From: Lycocorax pyrrhopterus obiensis
Lineage: Eukaryota; Chordata; Aves; Passeriformes; Paradisaeidae
Assembly: GCA_014706295.1 (NCBI GenBank)
Contig: JACSVZ010000002.1
Location: forward strand, 17,406,494 to 17,470,493
DNA: 64,000 nt
Direction: 5' to 3'
The first letter of the stretch is position 1; each line of letters starts with the position of its first letter. Positions 11,331 through 23,306 of this stretch are shown in pieces. Below the pieces are notes generated by a model. The model saw nothing but the letters and a program-made list of their open reading frames with translations. It was not told where the DNA came from and did no database searches. Both the position numbers and the translations under genes were made by a program.

Positions 11331-14300
11331 ACTATAACGAAAATTCAGTGTGTAGCTTAACTTGAAAGGCAACAACAACAAATCATTTACTTCCTCATTA
11401 ACACTTCATAATTATTATGTATAACTTTCTTTGTCTAGCCATTTCCACGTCCTGGAAATAATAATTTTCACCACATTTCTTTAAAATTTGCAGCATGTGG
11501 GAGATGTTCAGGCCCTCAAATTTTACTGGTAGTCAGCATGAGATACTACCAACTCAGAAGGTTTGCTTCTACAGTCCTTGCCAGATTCAACAAGCAGGTA
11601 GGTTCTACCATCTTAAATATTCTGAAACTGGGGGGTTTTTTTGACTGACAACTGCTTTCAGTAAATAGGAATTCGTATTCTATTTTGCAGACTCATCTTT
11701 GAGAGATGATAGAGGTACAACAGCATGTTAGGAAAAAGAACATCTGCTTAATGTCAAAGTAGTGCCCACTAACTCAGCAAAGACTGTCATTAGTGTCAGC
11801 CGTGGGTGCAGCTGCTGCTCTGGCCTTTCAGCTGTGTTAAGTGACAGGAACCAAACCCAGAGGGCTGAGGCATCAGTGGGAGTCAGCACAGGGAGCAGAA
11901 GAATTAGCGGGAATTAAGCATTAGAAAAGACTCCACAGAAATTTTGCTACCACAATACAATAAATCAAGCAAACAAAAATCTACTCATATTCATTTCTGT
12001 TGACTTGAAATGGACTTGGAAAAAATTCCACAATTTACACTGGATTACAGTTTAAGCACAAACTTTAGGTTATGTCTTTTTTTTTGCAAACCAAAATGCA
12101 AGTAGGGCACCAGCTAGAATGGAAATATAAATGATTATTTAGCTCAGGTCTGATCTTACAGAGTCAGCAAAAGAAGCAAAGTAAGATCAGGACCTTAACC
12201 ATGGGAGAGAAAAGTATAATATGCATGTCCCTGTTATATAAAATCTAGTGCACTTGTATTGGTTCAGCAGGCTGTATTATACTCCCTTCAAGCTTGTATT
12301 TGAAGAAAAAGAGTAACAAGGCATTTGAATTTAGCATACAAAGATTACAAGAAACTGAAAATGATGTAAAGCCTGAAGAAAAGCAGAGCTGCCTGCGGGC
12401 TCAGTTATCAACCTGGATGACAGGCATATGAAAATAAGTTGCTTGGTCATTGTAACATTAAACTATGAAAAATCCTCCCCTGCAGAGCAAGACATAATTT
12501 ATACAGCTTTTCCCCAAGAACGCTGTTAATCTGCCCTTCTTTAACCCAGAATTCACTACAAGCTCCATATGCCACATCATTTTCGAAACATCAAACACTG
12601 GGGTTTGCATACAAGACCTAGGTATTATTTGTGCTCTTGATTTAAAGAATTTTTAAATTTTTATTTTAGACTCTTTCATTAAAGCAAAATTGATTCCAGA
12701 TTTACAGCTGAAAAGTCTCTAGTAGCATATAATGCCATGAATGAATGTGTTGTTTTGTAACCTGGAACCATCACATATTTCTGGATACTCCACACATCAA
12801 TGAGTACTGACCTAATTATCATTAAGGTTTCTCACTTAAATTACTCTTAATTACACTTTATAAAAATGAAAACATAAAAAGCTCGTATAATATAACAAAT
12901 GCTTATGACTGCCTTTCACTTACAGCCCTTCAAAAACTGCAAGAAATGACCATGTCTAGCAAACTCCTGTTAGGAATGCCACCTTGTGGATAAGAGCTGT
13001 ATGGAACGACGATTCCAGGTAAATTTCACTAAAACTTTTACTTGCAAAATACCGGTTTTGCAGAAATGAGCCACTTGTGTGGTGTTTCCGAACTGCATAG
13101 AATCCTTTTATTAACCTTTCTGGTTGAAAACTACTGTGAATATGGCTTTCCCATCCTCATCTATATAAAATGCAAATTAATTATGCAGGGAGCGCTGGTT
13201 TCATTATGAGATGGGATGCATTTATTAGCATTTTAAACAGAATCAGATTGCCACAGATACTTAGTAAAAAAGTCCACTAAATGCCTGCTCTATTTAGATA
13301 TAATTTAGTGAATTAGTTTAAAATGTAAAGAAAATACATTTTAATCAAAATATGTTGCTAGAGCAGAACCTGTGAGTACATTTTACCTTCTCTAAGCTTT
13401 AATTGGTATATAAAAGTTCAACTATAAAAAGGAAGCACTGGATTTTTCCATTTGTCATATAAATCTTGTTATGAGCTGAAAATGAATTGAAAATGGCCAT
13501 TGGATTGCAAGTTGCTTGTAAAAGCAGAGAGAAAAGGGGTCCAAAAGTATCTAATAAATTTTAAAAGATCTCTAACTTTTAAAAGCTTGGAAAAATAAAT
13601 AATAATTAGCTACATTCAATAAAGCTGACATTTACAGACACTTTCCTCCTGTGCTGTTCACCTCATTTTCATAATGAAAGTATATATAGCCCAAACCATC
13701 ACAAGGCGTATTGTATAATGAAATTTAAAACTAATGAGCCATATCCTAATAGCCATGAGTCAAGTCAGGGTGGGCATTAGTAGTCCATTTGCAATTCTCT
13801 AGAGACAGAAAGAACAAGGCTAAACATATCCAGTAGCCTATTTAGCACACAAGTTGCTCTGTGTACTGATCACACCACATCAGAACTGAAATTAGTTCAC
13901 AATCTCTAGCTCTCAAACCTCTGTGAAATGCTGTTCATGCTTTTGTTAACAGGCAAGTTACTCCTGGGGCAGCCAAACACGACTTGTGATTGTTTGGTTT
14001 GACTTCTTGTGTAACATGGGTCTGACTTGTCTGAATTAGTCCTCTTTCTATCAAATCACATTTTTTCAGGAAATCATCTAATATGTCCAGACTAGGGATA
14101 CCTTTACTGTTCTGTTACGTACCTTTATCTCTTTTTGTAACACGTCCAACTTCTGCTTAGACTTGCTGGATCTTTCTGTGCTAGGTGGAACAGTTCTTTA
14201 TAATCAATTTTTCTCCGAAGATGGTTCATCTAGGCTGATTCTTCTTTCACTAAACTAAGCAGATTCTGTTTGTTGAGACTCTCATGCCAGTGCTTCTTTT

Positions 14301-15700
14301 TAATACTTTTATTGCTCTCATGACTCTTTTCTGTCCAACTTCCCAGCATTACTGAAAATTGTGACTACTGAAATTTGGCATAACATTCTTCCAAAAAGTT
14401 ACACCAAAGTCAAATACAGACAGTAATATTACTTCCCTGACAGAATTCCCATTTCTAACCTCAGGATCTCACTGGTCCTTTTGGCCACAAGGCATGCTGA
14501 AAATTCATGTTTGGTTGAGAATGCACATCTCCAGACACCATCCAAAGTCAGCATTTCCTACCACAAATTGTTCAACTTGCTAAGTATGTTCTCAAACCTC
14601 TATGGTCCTAAAAACACAGGTCTACTTTAGGCCAGAATGAAATGCAAACTGCTTACAGCTCTTAACCAAGCAATTAATCTTGCTCTGATTAAGTGGCTCC
14701 TTAATATTTAAGTTTTGTGGCATTCGTAGATTTGAACAGTCATTACTTTATTTCTTCCTATGTTCTTAATAAACTCATGGTTACAAGCCGAATCCTGTGT
14801 GAACGCACATAACAAATCTGTTCAGTCTTTCCTTTCTGATTTACATTTCGAGTTCTTCCGAGTTTGACTCAATTATTGTCATGATGAAATTTAAATTTGG
14901 GGGTAATACCCTCCATGTTTCTATAACAATAACTTCTTTAAAATAAAATAAACTATTTGAAAATCTAAATCTATTCCAAATCCCAGTGACAAAATATCTA
15001 AATAAAATGCTAGAGTAACAATTCTGGTGCTATGTAACTGATTTCATGAAACTTGAGATACACTTTTTATGAAAAATATGTTCCTATGTTGCCCAAGGAA
15101 TATACTGTGGATGCCCTCCTTGGTTAAATTCTATAAGATATTGTACATAAGCAAGTAAATTAGGTGTTTTCTTAAATCTGCTGAATAATTTTCCTATACA
15201 GTCAAGAAAGAGGCCAGATAGCATTTTAAACACTTATCAGGGAGTAAAGTCTTCATGAGTAAAAGGAACAAACAGCTTAGACCTATGTCCAGGAGATCTT
15301 CAAAAGTTTTAGCTAAACTGGAGAGCAAGAGCAAGACAGTCATCTTTTAGATCGCTACATTCTGAAAAATCTGAAGCACCAGCTTCCCAGTTCTGATAAG
15401 CCAGCTGAGCACATTTGTAACTGCTGTGAAAAAACACAGTGACATTTAAATCCTCCTTAAGCTGCTAATACATGTTCAGAATCAATGGCCCATTCACATT
15501 CATTCACTGACATTAACTGCTCATTGCTGTTTAAACCATTCAAGTAATTTTTAAGCCCATGATCCTGAAATGATATTAGAAGTGTACCAAAGTTGCTCCA
15601 CAACAGCTGACAACTAGCTCATCTCTCCACTGAACTAAACGTGAATAAGAAACATTAAACAGTCAGAGATTTCCTTTTCCATACTAATCCTCAGAATACA
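11331..15700. other. AT-rich, ORF-poor intergenic stretch
   Basis: About 4.4 kb with no open frame of 60 codons on either strand and no recognised CR1 copy. High AT content alone explains the lack of frames. The absence of repeats and the many TAAT-type motifs make part of it a candidate for conserved non-coding sequence (see 13100-13800). Confidence 0.5.
13100..13800. promoter_or_regulatory. Candidate conserved non-coding element (enhancer-like)
   Basis: AT-rich, free of recognised repeats and dense in homeodomain-like TAAT/ATTA cores. At 13170-13187 a perfect octamer (ATGCAAAT) overlaps a TTAATTA core and continues into TTATGCA, giving a near-palindromic POU/homeodomain composite site. Blocks with this texture next to neuronal genes such as GPR158 are often vertebrate-conserved enhancers. 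This is inference from composition and motifs; conservation cannot be tested here. Confidence 0.3.
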
Positions 15701-18119
15701 GGCTTTCCATGCAGCACTGGACAAGTCTGTGGTGCAATGTAAACAGAGTGTTTAGACATTTGCTATTTTTGATCTGTGTTTCTTTTTCTATACATACTTC
15801 CTTCCAGAATGATGCAGATTATCTCACTAAAACCTTAGTCTCAGCAGTGAATTACGAGATTGTCATCAACTATGCCCCTAACTTTCAAGGAAACACAGGA
15901 TGGAACACATCTTTCAACACTTAAGAATATCAAACTCCGAAACCACTTCTTTTAGTCGATTTTCTTTATAGCAGATTGATAAGGATTTACAAACATATTT
16001 GCAAAGAAAGTGCTATAGTGTGGATCCTGCAGTATTTATTTAGAAAAAAGTACAGTGGATACAAATGAGTAATGTGTATTTCAGGTATGCCAAACATGAT
16101 ATACTTAATAGCAATGTCTGTTCTTGATGTCCTTGAAAGCAAAGCCGACCTTTTGAACAACAAGAATCTTCCCTGTAGAGTGCCATCAGATAAAATATTC
16201 CATCACCTCAAAACTGTAAATAGCAATCCTTTCTATATCATAAAATATTAAGAAAACAGAATTATCTTCTGATGCTCTATTCATCCTTTACCTCACATCA
16301 CTCTCTGTCACCCTGAGAAGAAGGGCTGTGACTAAAGGCAAGTAATGAGCACCTGATGCATCTGTAAGCAAAACAAAGCATTTTCCACATAAATATTCTT
16401 AAAATAAAAAGTGCAAACATAGACATTATATTTGTCCTTACATTTGTTCAATTTGTCCCTAAGGTTTTCCATGTAGTAGCAAGTGTTCAGCAAAGATTTA
16501 TCTATACAGAAGAATAACAGCTTAACTAAAGCTATGCTATTACTCTGGGTCAACAAAGCCAGTGGAAATGTGTCGTTCTGCACGCTCACACTCTCCATCA
16601 GCCTGGATTTTGTTGACTAATACTGCAACATCCTGCTAGACAAATAGGAGCAAACTGTGTATACAGCAAACCTAAATGGCTTGAAGAATCCTGCTAACCA
16701 GCACAATATAGATTTGCTGTTCTGTACCATTGGCACTCCACTTTTGCCTTAAGAAGTTAATAGAAAATAACGTATGACAGCGTTCAGTGTGCACAGTCTC
16801 TGCACGCTGAACACACAAGACAAAAAGGGCACTTGTGCCCAGTCTTTTAAGCCTTTCGAATCTTTCATAATACTGACAGTGGGGAAAAAAAGGACTATAA
16901 CAATAGCACAATATTTGTTGAACCACAGTATGTTACTGACACTAAGAAAATCAGAGCTGGGAAGAAAGGGGGATTGCTATCCTATGTACCCACAGCCAGC
17001 TATTCTGAGCATGCTGGAAATTTTTTCCCTTCCATTCCTATAGGCCCTGCAGAACAGAAGATTGTACACTACAGCTACCAGAACACAGCATTAGCACCAG
17101 GTCACAAACACTGTGTACATCCAGGATCACAACACTACTGCAGCATTTTCTAATGTCAATTACTAGGATCCACAAGCAGATGTAGTGCACAAAAATAGTT
17201 TACTGAAGTTAACAGACACTCTGAGAAATGTATTAATATTGTATGTGCTCATTAACCACTGCCCTTATACACCTTAAGTCCATGTTGAAAGCCCTTACCT
17301 AAGTACAAGTGCTCATTTTTTTACTTATTTCATTTCTAACAACTGCTATAATGGCTCATGTGATAGGAAAGCAGCAACTAGAAATTCAAACCATGCTTGG
17401 GTTACTGCCATGAACTTTGAAATAATGATTAAGTCCTGCCAAAACAAATCCCCTGCTAGTTTAGTTCTGACCGGTTTATCTAACACTGAGTTATCTCAGG
17501 GTAGGATGTTGGCTTCTAGTCTTATCTTGTTTAGAATCTCAGCTCTTCCCTTTCAGGTACTTTGTAAGAAAACAAGCTCTTCTTTGAAGATGTTTCTACA
17601 AAGTATTGTAACAGTGTGTGACAAATTGCCCTGTCATGCCAAATTGCATTAAGCCCCATGGAACCAGGTACTGCAGGATTTCCACCAAGTCCTCATGCTG
17701 AAACCAAACCCTGTCCCAGTAATTCAATCCAGGCAATTTGGTTTATTTTGGGGTTTTTTTTCTGTTTTCAAGATTTAGAATTCTGGTTTTGTACTGAGTA
17801 CATCCAGAGAAAGAACTACATTTTTTTCCACTTGGAATTACTGTAAGAATCAGACTGAAACATACAGAAATACAAGGTGGATGTTCACTCAACACTGATA
17901 CAAGCAATGCTTCTTTCTTGGCAATATGTTTATGCAACTTTTTCTTACAGAACTTGGATTTTTTTTTTTTTAATTACACAATCATGGTCTTTCCCATGTT
18001 GTGTTTGAAAAATGAGGAAAATTCCCCTGCCCTACGAGGACACTGAGTCAAATCTTTTCACACTGGAGGAGGTTCAGTGGGCACTTCAGCACAGTTTTCT
18101 GATACTTCAGTGGTGGTTA
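15701..18119. other. Intergenic, no gene recognised
   Basis: AT-rich sequence with only short frames lacking recognisable domains or splice contexts. T-rich runs occur at 17750-17762 and 17956-17971. Confidence 0.45.
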
Positions 18120-18410
18120 GGAAGAGATCGGAGGCTCTCTCTTCACAAGGAGCCATATGGAGATGACAAGGGGGGAGGTTGCATCAGGAGAAGTTTCATT
18201 TTAGTATAAGAAACAAATTTTTTCAGTAAGAACACTCAATCACTGGAACAATCTCCCCAGCAATGTGGAAGAGTCTCCATCTCTGGAAGTTTTTAAAACA
18301 TAACTGGACAGGGTGCTAGATAATCTCATCTAGACTCCCTTTGTCACAAAAGATTGGCCTGGATGATGTTTTCAGATCACTTCCAACCTGGTCTGTTCAC
18401 AATTCCAGGA
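18120..18410 (+). mobile_element. CR1 LINE fragment, diverged, 3' portion
   Basis: It contains the degenerate CR1 3'-region landmarks in order: a statement resembling 'aatgtggaagagtctccatc', then 'ctggaagtttttaaaa', 'tggacagggtgctaga', and a terminal part with 'cacttccaacctgg'. It is older and more diverged than the copy at 25195. The left edge is uncertain and could extend to about 18010. Confidence 0.65.
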
Positions 18411-19770
18411 AAACAGAAAGTTATTTTTCAAAGATCCTGCAGACATAGTGAATGAGGTTTGAGCAAAGAACTAGAAAGGTCCTAAAAAAGTATCTAAGAA
18501 TGGGAGAATCTAGAAAGCTACTGTCACACACATGCTCTCAGCTACATTTAATGATACTGTATATGGATTCACTGTGGCAAAGGCACATCATGCTTGGAAG
18601 TTTTACCTTACTCTGGAGGAAATGACAATTCTTTAAAATAGTTTGCTAGATGGTGTCTTGTTCACTTCTAGTGTGGCAAAAAGTACAAGCAGGCACACAG
18701 AGGAAGCTGTCAGATATGGCAACAGTTCAAAGCCCCAAGTGAATCTTGACATGTAGGAAATGTTGCCTATTGAAGAGGCAAAAAAAAATGTTATCAACTA
18801 CTAGATTATTTGAATCTTAGTGGGAAACACAACTTCCCATAGCAATATGTCCTTATATCTGAAGACTCTTTGCTCTTTACCTCTAACTGCATGCCACTCA
18901 AAACTTCCAATACATCATTTTAACATTTCTCATAGTGCGAAATGTAGTTTATGTCCTTGTGAAATATAATCTTCAATTAGCAGAATACATTTGTCCATAA
19001 CCACATGATCTCCCAGGACAATCCAATCTATTTTTTTCTTCAGGAAAAAAAAAAAGCAAAGAGCCTGTCATTAGCAAAACCACATAGATGTATTTTAGGT
19101 TACATAATGAACACTTCTGATGCTATCACACTGGAATTCATCCGTCACTTTCCTTGATGAGATGCCAAGCAATTTGGGAAGCTTCTTTCTAACACTAATT
19201 CATGCAAAGCATGAATAGAACAGAACATCAAGGAAATTAACTTACGAAAATATGAAAACATAAGTATTTAGAACAAGAAAAGCTATATGATCTCAAAGAT
19301 AAAACATAATACAAAAAAATATATGTAAATAAATGGTGAAGAAGTCTGATTCTTATTTAAGAAGACGGCTGTTACTACTTGCAGATTCTTCTGTAGTACT
19401 AAAAAAGGATTCTAAAGTTGAAAGTTGAAATAAAAAACATCTAGGAAAAAGACTACAAGACACTGGAGGAAGAGCCACACCTCAAACATATTAAAAATAT
19501 TGAATTAGGTATTCTATTTGACACAGGAAAATATTTGGGAGAAAAAGGTATTAAAAACAAAATGACCAGATTTTTTTACTTAGACACTGGTCACAAAATA
19601 CATAAAAAACATTATACAAGAAGGTAATATATCACAAAAGTCAATGGTTCAAGGATTAATAATACAAGGATACTTTAATCTTTGTAGTGAAATCAACCCT
19701 CATTAGTAACATATGAACACCATTATATTATCTCATTATGTTTCAGTGCCCTAAGTGAAATGAGCTGAAG
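18411..19770. other. Intergenic, region 3' of THNSL1
   Basis: AT-rich sequence with no recognised gene. Part of it could be extended THNSL1 3'UTR if a polyadenylation site further left than 19771 is used. Confidence 0.4.
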
Positions 19771-19776
19771 TTTAAT
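19771..19776 (-). promoter_or_regulatory. THNSL1: Possible THNSL1 polyadenylation signal (ATTAAA)
   Basis: TTTAAT on the plus strand reads ATTAAA, the commonest variant poly(A) signal, on the minus strand. It lies about 395 bases beyond the THNSL1 stop codon. I found no closer canonical AATAAA. The short motif could occur by chance, so the 3'UTR end is not fixed. Confidence 0.3.
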
Positions 19777-20170
19777 TAAACATCCACTGACCAAAGGTTC
19801 ACATCATTGTTGCAACAAAACCAGAGCTATTAGTTCGAGAAAGGTCAGACTTCATTATCTGCCTCCTTCCACTGAGGATGCTTCAGGCTTGTGAAGGAGA
19901 CAGCACTGCCAAGGAAAGCCAGCAATGCTGGCATCTCTACGGTGTATGATCTGCAAAATGCTCTTCTAGTTTCTTACACTCTCGATTCACAACCTTTCAC
20001 CACCACTAGAAATCTCACACGTTACTTACAAATACTGTTGAAAGCTTGACAACTGAATATAAAACACTGTGATATGCTGTGGACTGGACACAGGCCAGAT
20101 GAACAATGGCTTTAGTAAAACATGCAGCTTGTTAAGAAGGTATTGCAATTGTGGACATTGGATCAGTTGC

Positions 20171-22396
20171 TCAAAAAACTTTCATAAAATGATTTTGAAT
20201 TAAGGTTTCTATATGGGACATCAGCACAGTCATATCAGCAGCACAGACCTGGTGATCCCCATTTCCTGTCTTTTTCAGGCTCTCTAATAGGCCCCAGTGG
20301 ATTGGAGGCAGAGCACTGTAAGAACTCAGCAAGTGTAGCTGACTTAATGGATTCTGGTTTATTTCTGCAATCCTCAAGGCCCTCAAGATAGCAGGTGCAA
20401 ACTTAGAATAATGAGCTGTAGATGAAATAATAATTGGGCAAGTTCTATCTTGCAATCGATCTGCAACTACTTTAGCTACAGCTGTGTGTGTATCCAAAAT
20501 ATATCCTGTAGTACTGTACACAGAGTGAATGGCAGCCAGGCAGTCCTCATCAGAGCACCAGCCAGCCACTAAGTCCTGTTGAAGCTTTCCAAGTAGATCT
20601 TTCCGCAGCTGGAAGTGGCCCTGATTTTCCAGCTGATTAAATAATTTTGTCACCAGTTGTCCATCTTCATTAGCAATCAGGTGTAAGTATCGCTCAAGAT
20701 TGGAGGACTTCAAAATATCTACTGCTGGTGAAAAAGTGGAAACTAATTTTCTTCCTCTCAAATCATAAACACCTGTTCTAACGAAGTCAGTCAAAACATT
20801 GTTTTCATTTGAAGCACAAATACATTTTCTAATAGGAATTCCCATCATTTTAGCATAGAAAGCAGCTAACATGTTGCCAAAGTTTCCCGTAGGAATGCAA
20901 ATATCCACAGGGCTTCCAAAAGAAATAATACCTTGATGAACAAGATCAAGGTATGCAGAGGCATGATAAACTATCTGAGGAAGCAGTCGTGCCCAGTTTA
21001 TGGAGTTTGCTGCAGCTAAAGCTGTTCCATATTCTACCGTAAGAAAGCCAGTAAAATCAGAATTAGTAAAGATTTGCTTTATAGCTGTCTGGCAAAAATC
21101 AAAATCAGATTTGACACCCACTGACCAAGCATTTTCTTTCTGACAGCCAATCATTTGTGATTTTTGAATTGGGCTTACTCCATCCTCAGGAAAAAAATTC
21201 ACCAGAGCAATTCTCTGTTTGTCAGTGTCATGGAGACGACTAAAGCCATCTAGAACAGCACTCCCTGTGTCCCCAGAAGTAGCTACCAGAATCAAGTAAT
21301 TGCAGCTTCTGGGAATGCAGTAGGCAAATAAATGTGGCATCAACTGTAATGCAAAATCTTTAAATGATGCTGTTGGTCCATGAAATAACTCAAGAAGGAA
21401 CTGGTTGCCTGCCAGATGCCTAACTGGGGCAATTTTAGAACAACTAAAGTTTTCTCCATAAGCAGTTTCAATAATTTCTGCCAGCTTATAAGCAGGAATA
21501 TCATCAGGATGTATGCATCTTTCTAGTATCACCTGGGCTCTTTCAATGTAAGTTGCTTCTATCAGACCTTGCCATTCTTCAGCAGTGAATTTTGGAAGTC
21601 CTCTCTCAGGAACAAAGAGTCCTCCATCAAGGGCTAAGCCCTGAGTAACAACATCACTGAAATATAATTTATGAGAGTCTTCTTCCGTACTCCTTCCAGA
21701 ACTACTAGACCTTGTTGAAATGAAAGTTTCCAGTTCTGACTCTTGGTATCTCTTCACAGCATCAAGTACCTTTTCTGCTACAACCTCTGCTGCAATATCC
21801 CCTCCACAAAGAACACGGACGTCAAACCACCTTTTGTAGAACTGCTTCCTAAACTGAAGTATGTCCTTGAGAGAAATACCAGGAGACAGGCCCACTATAC
21901 GATCCATTTGCATTGATTTCAGCCTGCTCATAATGACTGTTGTGGGCACATCCAGATACACAACTATTCCATTTTTCTTCATGTGCTGCATGCCAGCAGC
22001 GTGCATTGGATTGGACCCACTAAGGGAAATTACACTTCCAGATGCTGAGAACTTCAACAGGGCTTTTCCTTCCTCCTCTAGAAATTCCTCATAACCAACA
22101 TCCTGCAGTTTTTCTGACACACTCATATTCCAGGTTGTTTCAAGGACATCGTCATCTATGTCTATGACAGGGCAATCCAGTTTCTGGCCTACTATTCTCC
22201 CAACTGTTGTTTTCCCAGCACCTGGAGGTCCCATCAGGATAATATTCTTCTTTCCAAGAAGAGAATGACTTGAGAACCACGACTTCCATATCTGTGCAAA
22301 TGCAACAGGTCTTGAAAGCATCAGTTTTAAACACATGCTAGAAAGACTGTTTTGGGTTATTAGTCTTAAAGGCTGATACTGAAAAATGTGAAACAT
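20171..22396 (-). CDS. THNSL1: Threonine synthase-like 1, complete single coding exon
   Basis: The frame encodes 741 residues, against 743 in human. The N-terminal 48 residues contain no Asp or Glu, fitting a mitochondrial presequence. A shikimate-kinase-like domain follows with P-loop GPPGAGKTT at residues 56-64. The PLP fold-type II domain carries HGPTASFKDF with Schiff-base lysine K346, SGDTGSA near 374-380, and the phosphate-binding PTGNFGN near 502-508. Threonine synthases convert phosphohomoserine to threonine; animals lack that pathway, so the physiological substrate here is unclear. The open frame runs upstream to 22474, but those codons are a polypyrimidine tract and splice acceptor. 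Met at 22394-22396 also aligns with the human start, so I chose it. The coding region is intronless, as in mammals, and intact. It is transcribed away from ENKUR. Confidence 0.96.
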   Translation of the reverse strand: MFHIFQYQPLRLITQNSLSSMCLKLMLSRPVAFAQIWKSWFSSHSLLGKKNIILMGPPGAGKTTVGRIVGQKLDCPVIDIDDDVLETTWNMSVSEKLQDVGYEEFLEEEGKALLKFSASGSVISLSGSNPMHAAGMQHMKKNGIVVYLDVPTTVIMSRLKSMQMDRIVGLSPGISLKDILQFRKQFYKRWFDVRVLCGGDIAAEVVAEKVLDAVKRYQESELETFISTRSSSSGRSTEEDSHKLYFSDVVTQGLALDGGLFVPERGLPKFTAEEWQGLIEATYIERAQVILERCIHPDDIPAYKLAEIIETAYGENFSCSKIAPVRHLAGNQFLLELFHGPTASFKDFALQLMPHLFAYCIPRSCNYLILVATSGDTGSAVLDGFSRLHDTDKQRIALVNFFPEDGVSPIQKSQMIGCQKENAWSVGVKSDFDFCQTAIKQIFTNSDFTGFLTVEYGTALAAANSINWARLLPQIVYHASAYLDLVHQGIISFGSPVDICIPTGNFGNMLAAFYAKMMGIPIRKCICASNENNVLTDFVRTGVYDLRGRKLVSTFSPAVDILKSSNLERYLHLIANEDGQLVTKLFNQLENQGHFQLRKDLLGKLQQDLVAGWCSDEDCLAAIHSVYSTTGYILDTHTAVAKVVADRLQDRTCPIIISSTAHYSKFAPAILRALRIAEINQNPLSQLHLLSSYSALPPIHWGLLESLKKTGNGDHQVCAADMTVLMSHIETLIQNHFMKVF

Positions 22397-22449
22397 CTTC
22401 TGATGAGTTATTGTGGGGTTTTTTCCAAGACAACTTGACAATCCACTTA

Positions 22450-22480
22450 ACTGCTTCAGAAAGAAAAAAAACAAAAAAAC
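22450..22480 (-). other. THNSL1: Splice acceptor of THNSL1 coding exon
   Basis: Read on the minus strand this is a long T-rich tract ending ...TTTCTTTCTGAAGCAG, a strong polypyrimidine-AG acceptor. The exon would begin at 22453 or 22450, leaving a 5'UTR of about 55 bases before the ATG at 22396. It implies at least one upstream non-coding exon, probably in the CpG island near 24.6 kb. Confidence 0.7.
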
Positions 22481-23062
22481 AAACAGTAACTAGTCCTTCA
22501 GCAAACATCTAGGAAAAAACCCTCAAAGATATAAAACTTAGAACAAGACTTCAAACATAAATCCAGCTACAACTTCATCAGTGCCAAGGAGGTATTTTGC
22601 AGAGTAAGACTCATTCCCCTCTCCTGCATAGTTCGGGCTTGTTTCCACTGACAAATCCACCTTCAAACAGTCCATGTCCTCCAGGTAAAAAAAGACACCC
22701 AAGCCTAACACTGTAATATTGTTTGCAAATAATATTGCTTGTAGGAATTCAAAATCAATTCGTTTTTCTTCTAGTAGACTTGCTTTTAACCACACATTTA
22801 TAAGCAGCAATTACCTGGATTACCTTCTTGTAATCTTGTAAATGTTAACAAAATATGCATTTGTCCCACTTCCCAAGAAAACTTTGATTTTTTTTTTAAT
22901 ACTTTCTTTCTAAAAAAACAAATGCCAGACCCACTTAAATATACAGATAACTCACAGTCTTGTGCAAGAGTTGCATTCAAATCTCTTCTGAAGGGATGGC
23001 AAACCAAGCAGGGGATTTTTGAAGACCTTCTACACTGGAATTGTATTGAATATAATTTGGGG

Positions 23063-23097
23063 ATAGAGAGGGGAGGAGAGAGAGAGACAGAGAGAGA
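23063..23097 (+). repeat. GA-rich low-complexity tract
   Basis: A purine-only run interrupted by single T and C bases, mostly alternating GA. It is simple-sequence in the probable THNSL1 leader intron. Confidence 0.7.
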
Positions 23098-23290
23098 AAT
23101 CATGAGGACACTACGCACAAAAAAAGTAACTAAGAAGGATGGATTTCCAACAAAGCAAGAAACTCTCAACGCTGTGCTTTGTTTACTTAGAGAAATAAAC
23201 ACCAATAGCACCACTAATTGGAGCACATGATTTGTCTGTGATGTTTAGAGCATAGGGGGAAAGACTCTCAAAATCTCCCTAAAATTGAGA

Positions 23291-23306
23291 GGGGGGCGGG
23301 GGGGGA
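23291..23306 (+). repeat. G-homopolymer run (G6-C-G9)
   Basis: Fifteen of sixteen bases are G, broken by one C. Such a run can form G-quadruplexes and is a common site of sequencing length error. Confidence 0.8.

Noticed and set aside
22922..23230. Plus-strand frame containing CIEYNLGI, superficially like the enkurin ECIYNLIP motif
   Set aside because: It lies 2 kb upstream of the CpG island, has no suitable in-phase donor after the motif, and continues into a GA-rich low-complexity run. A chance likeness is more probable.
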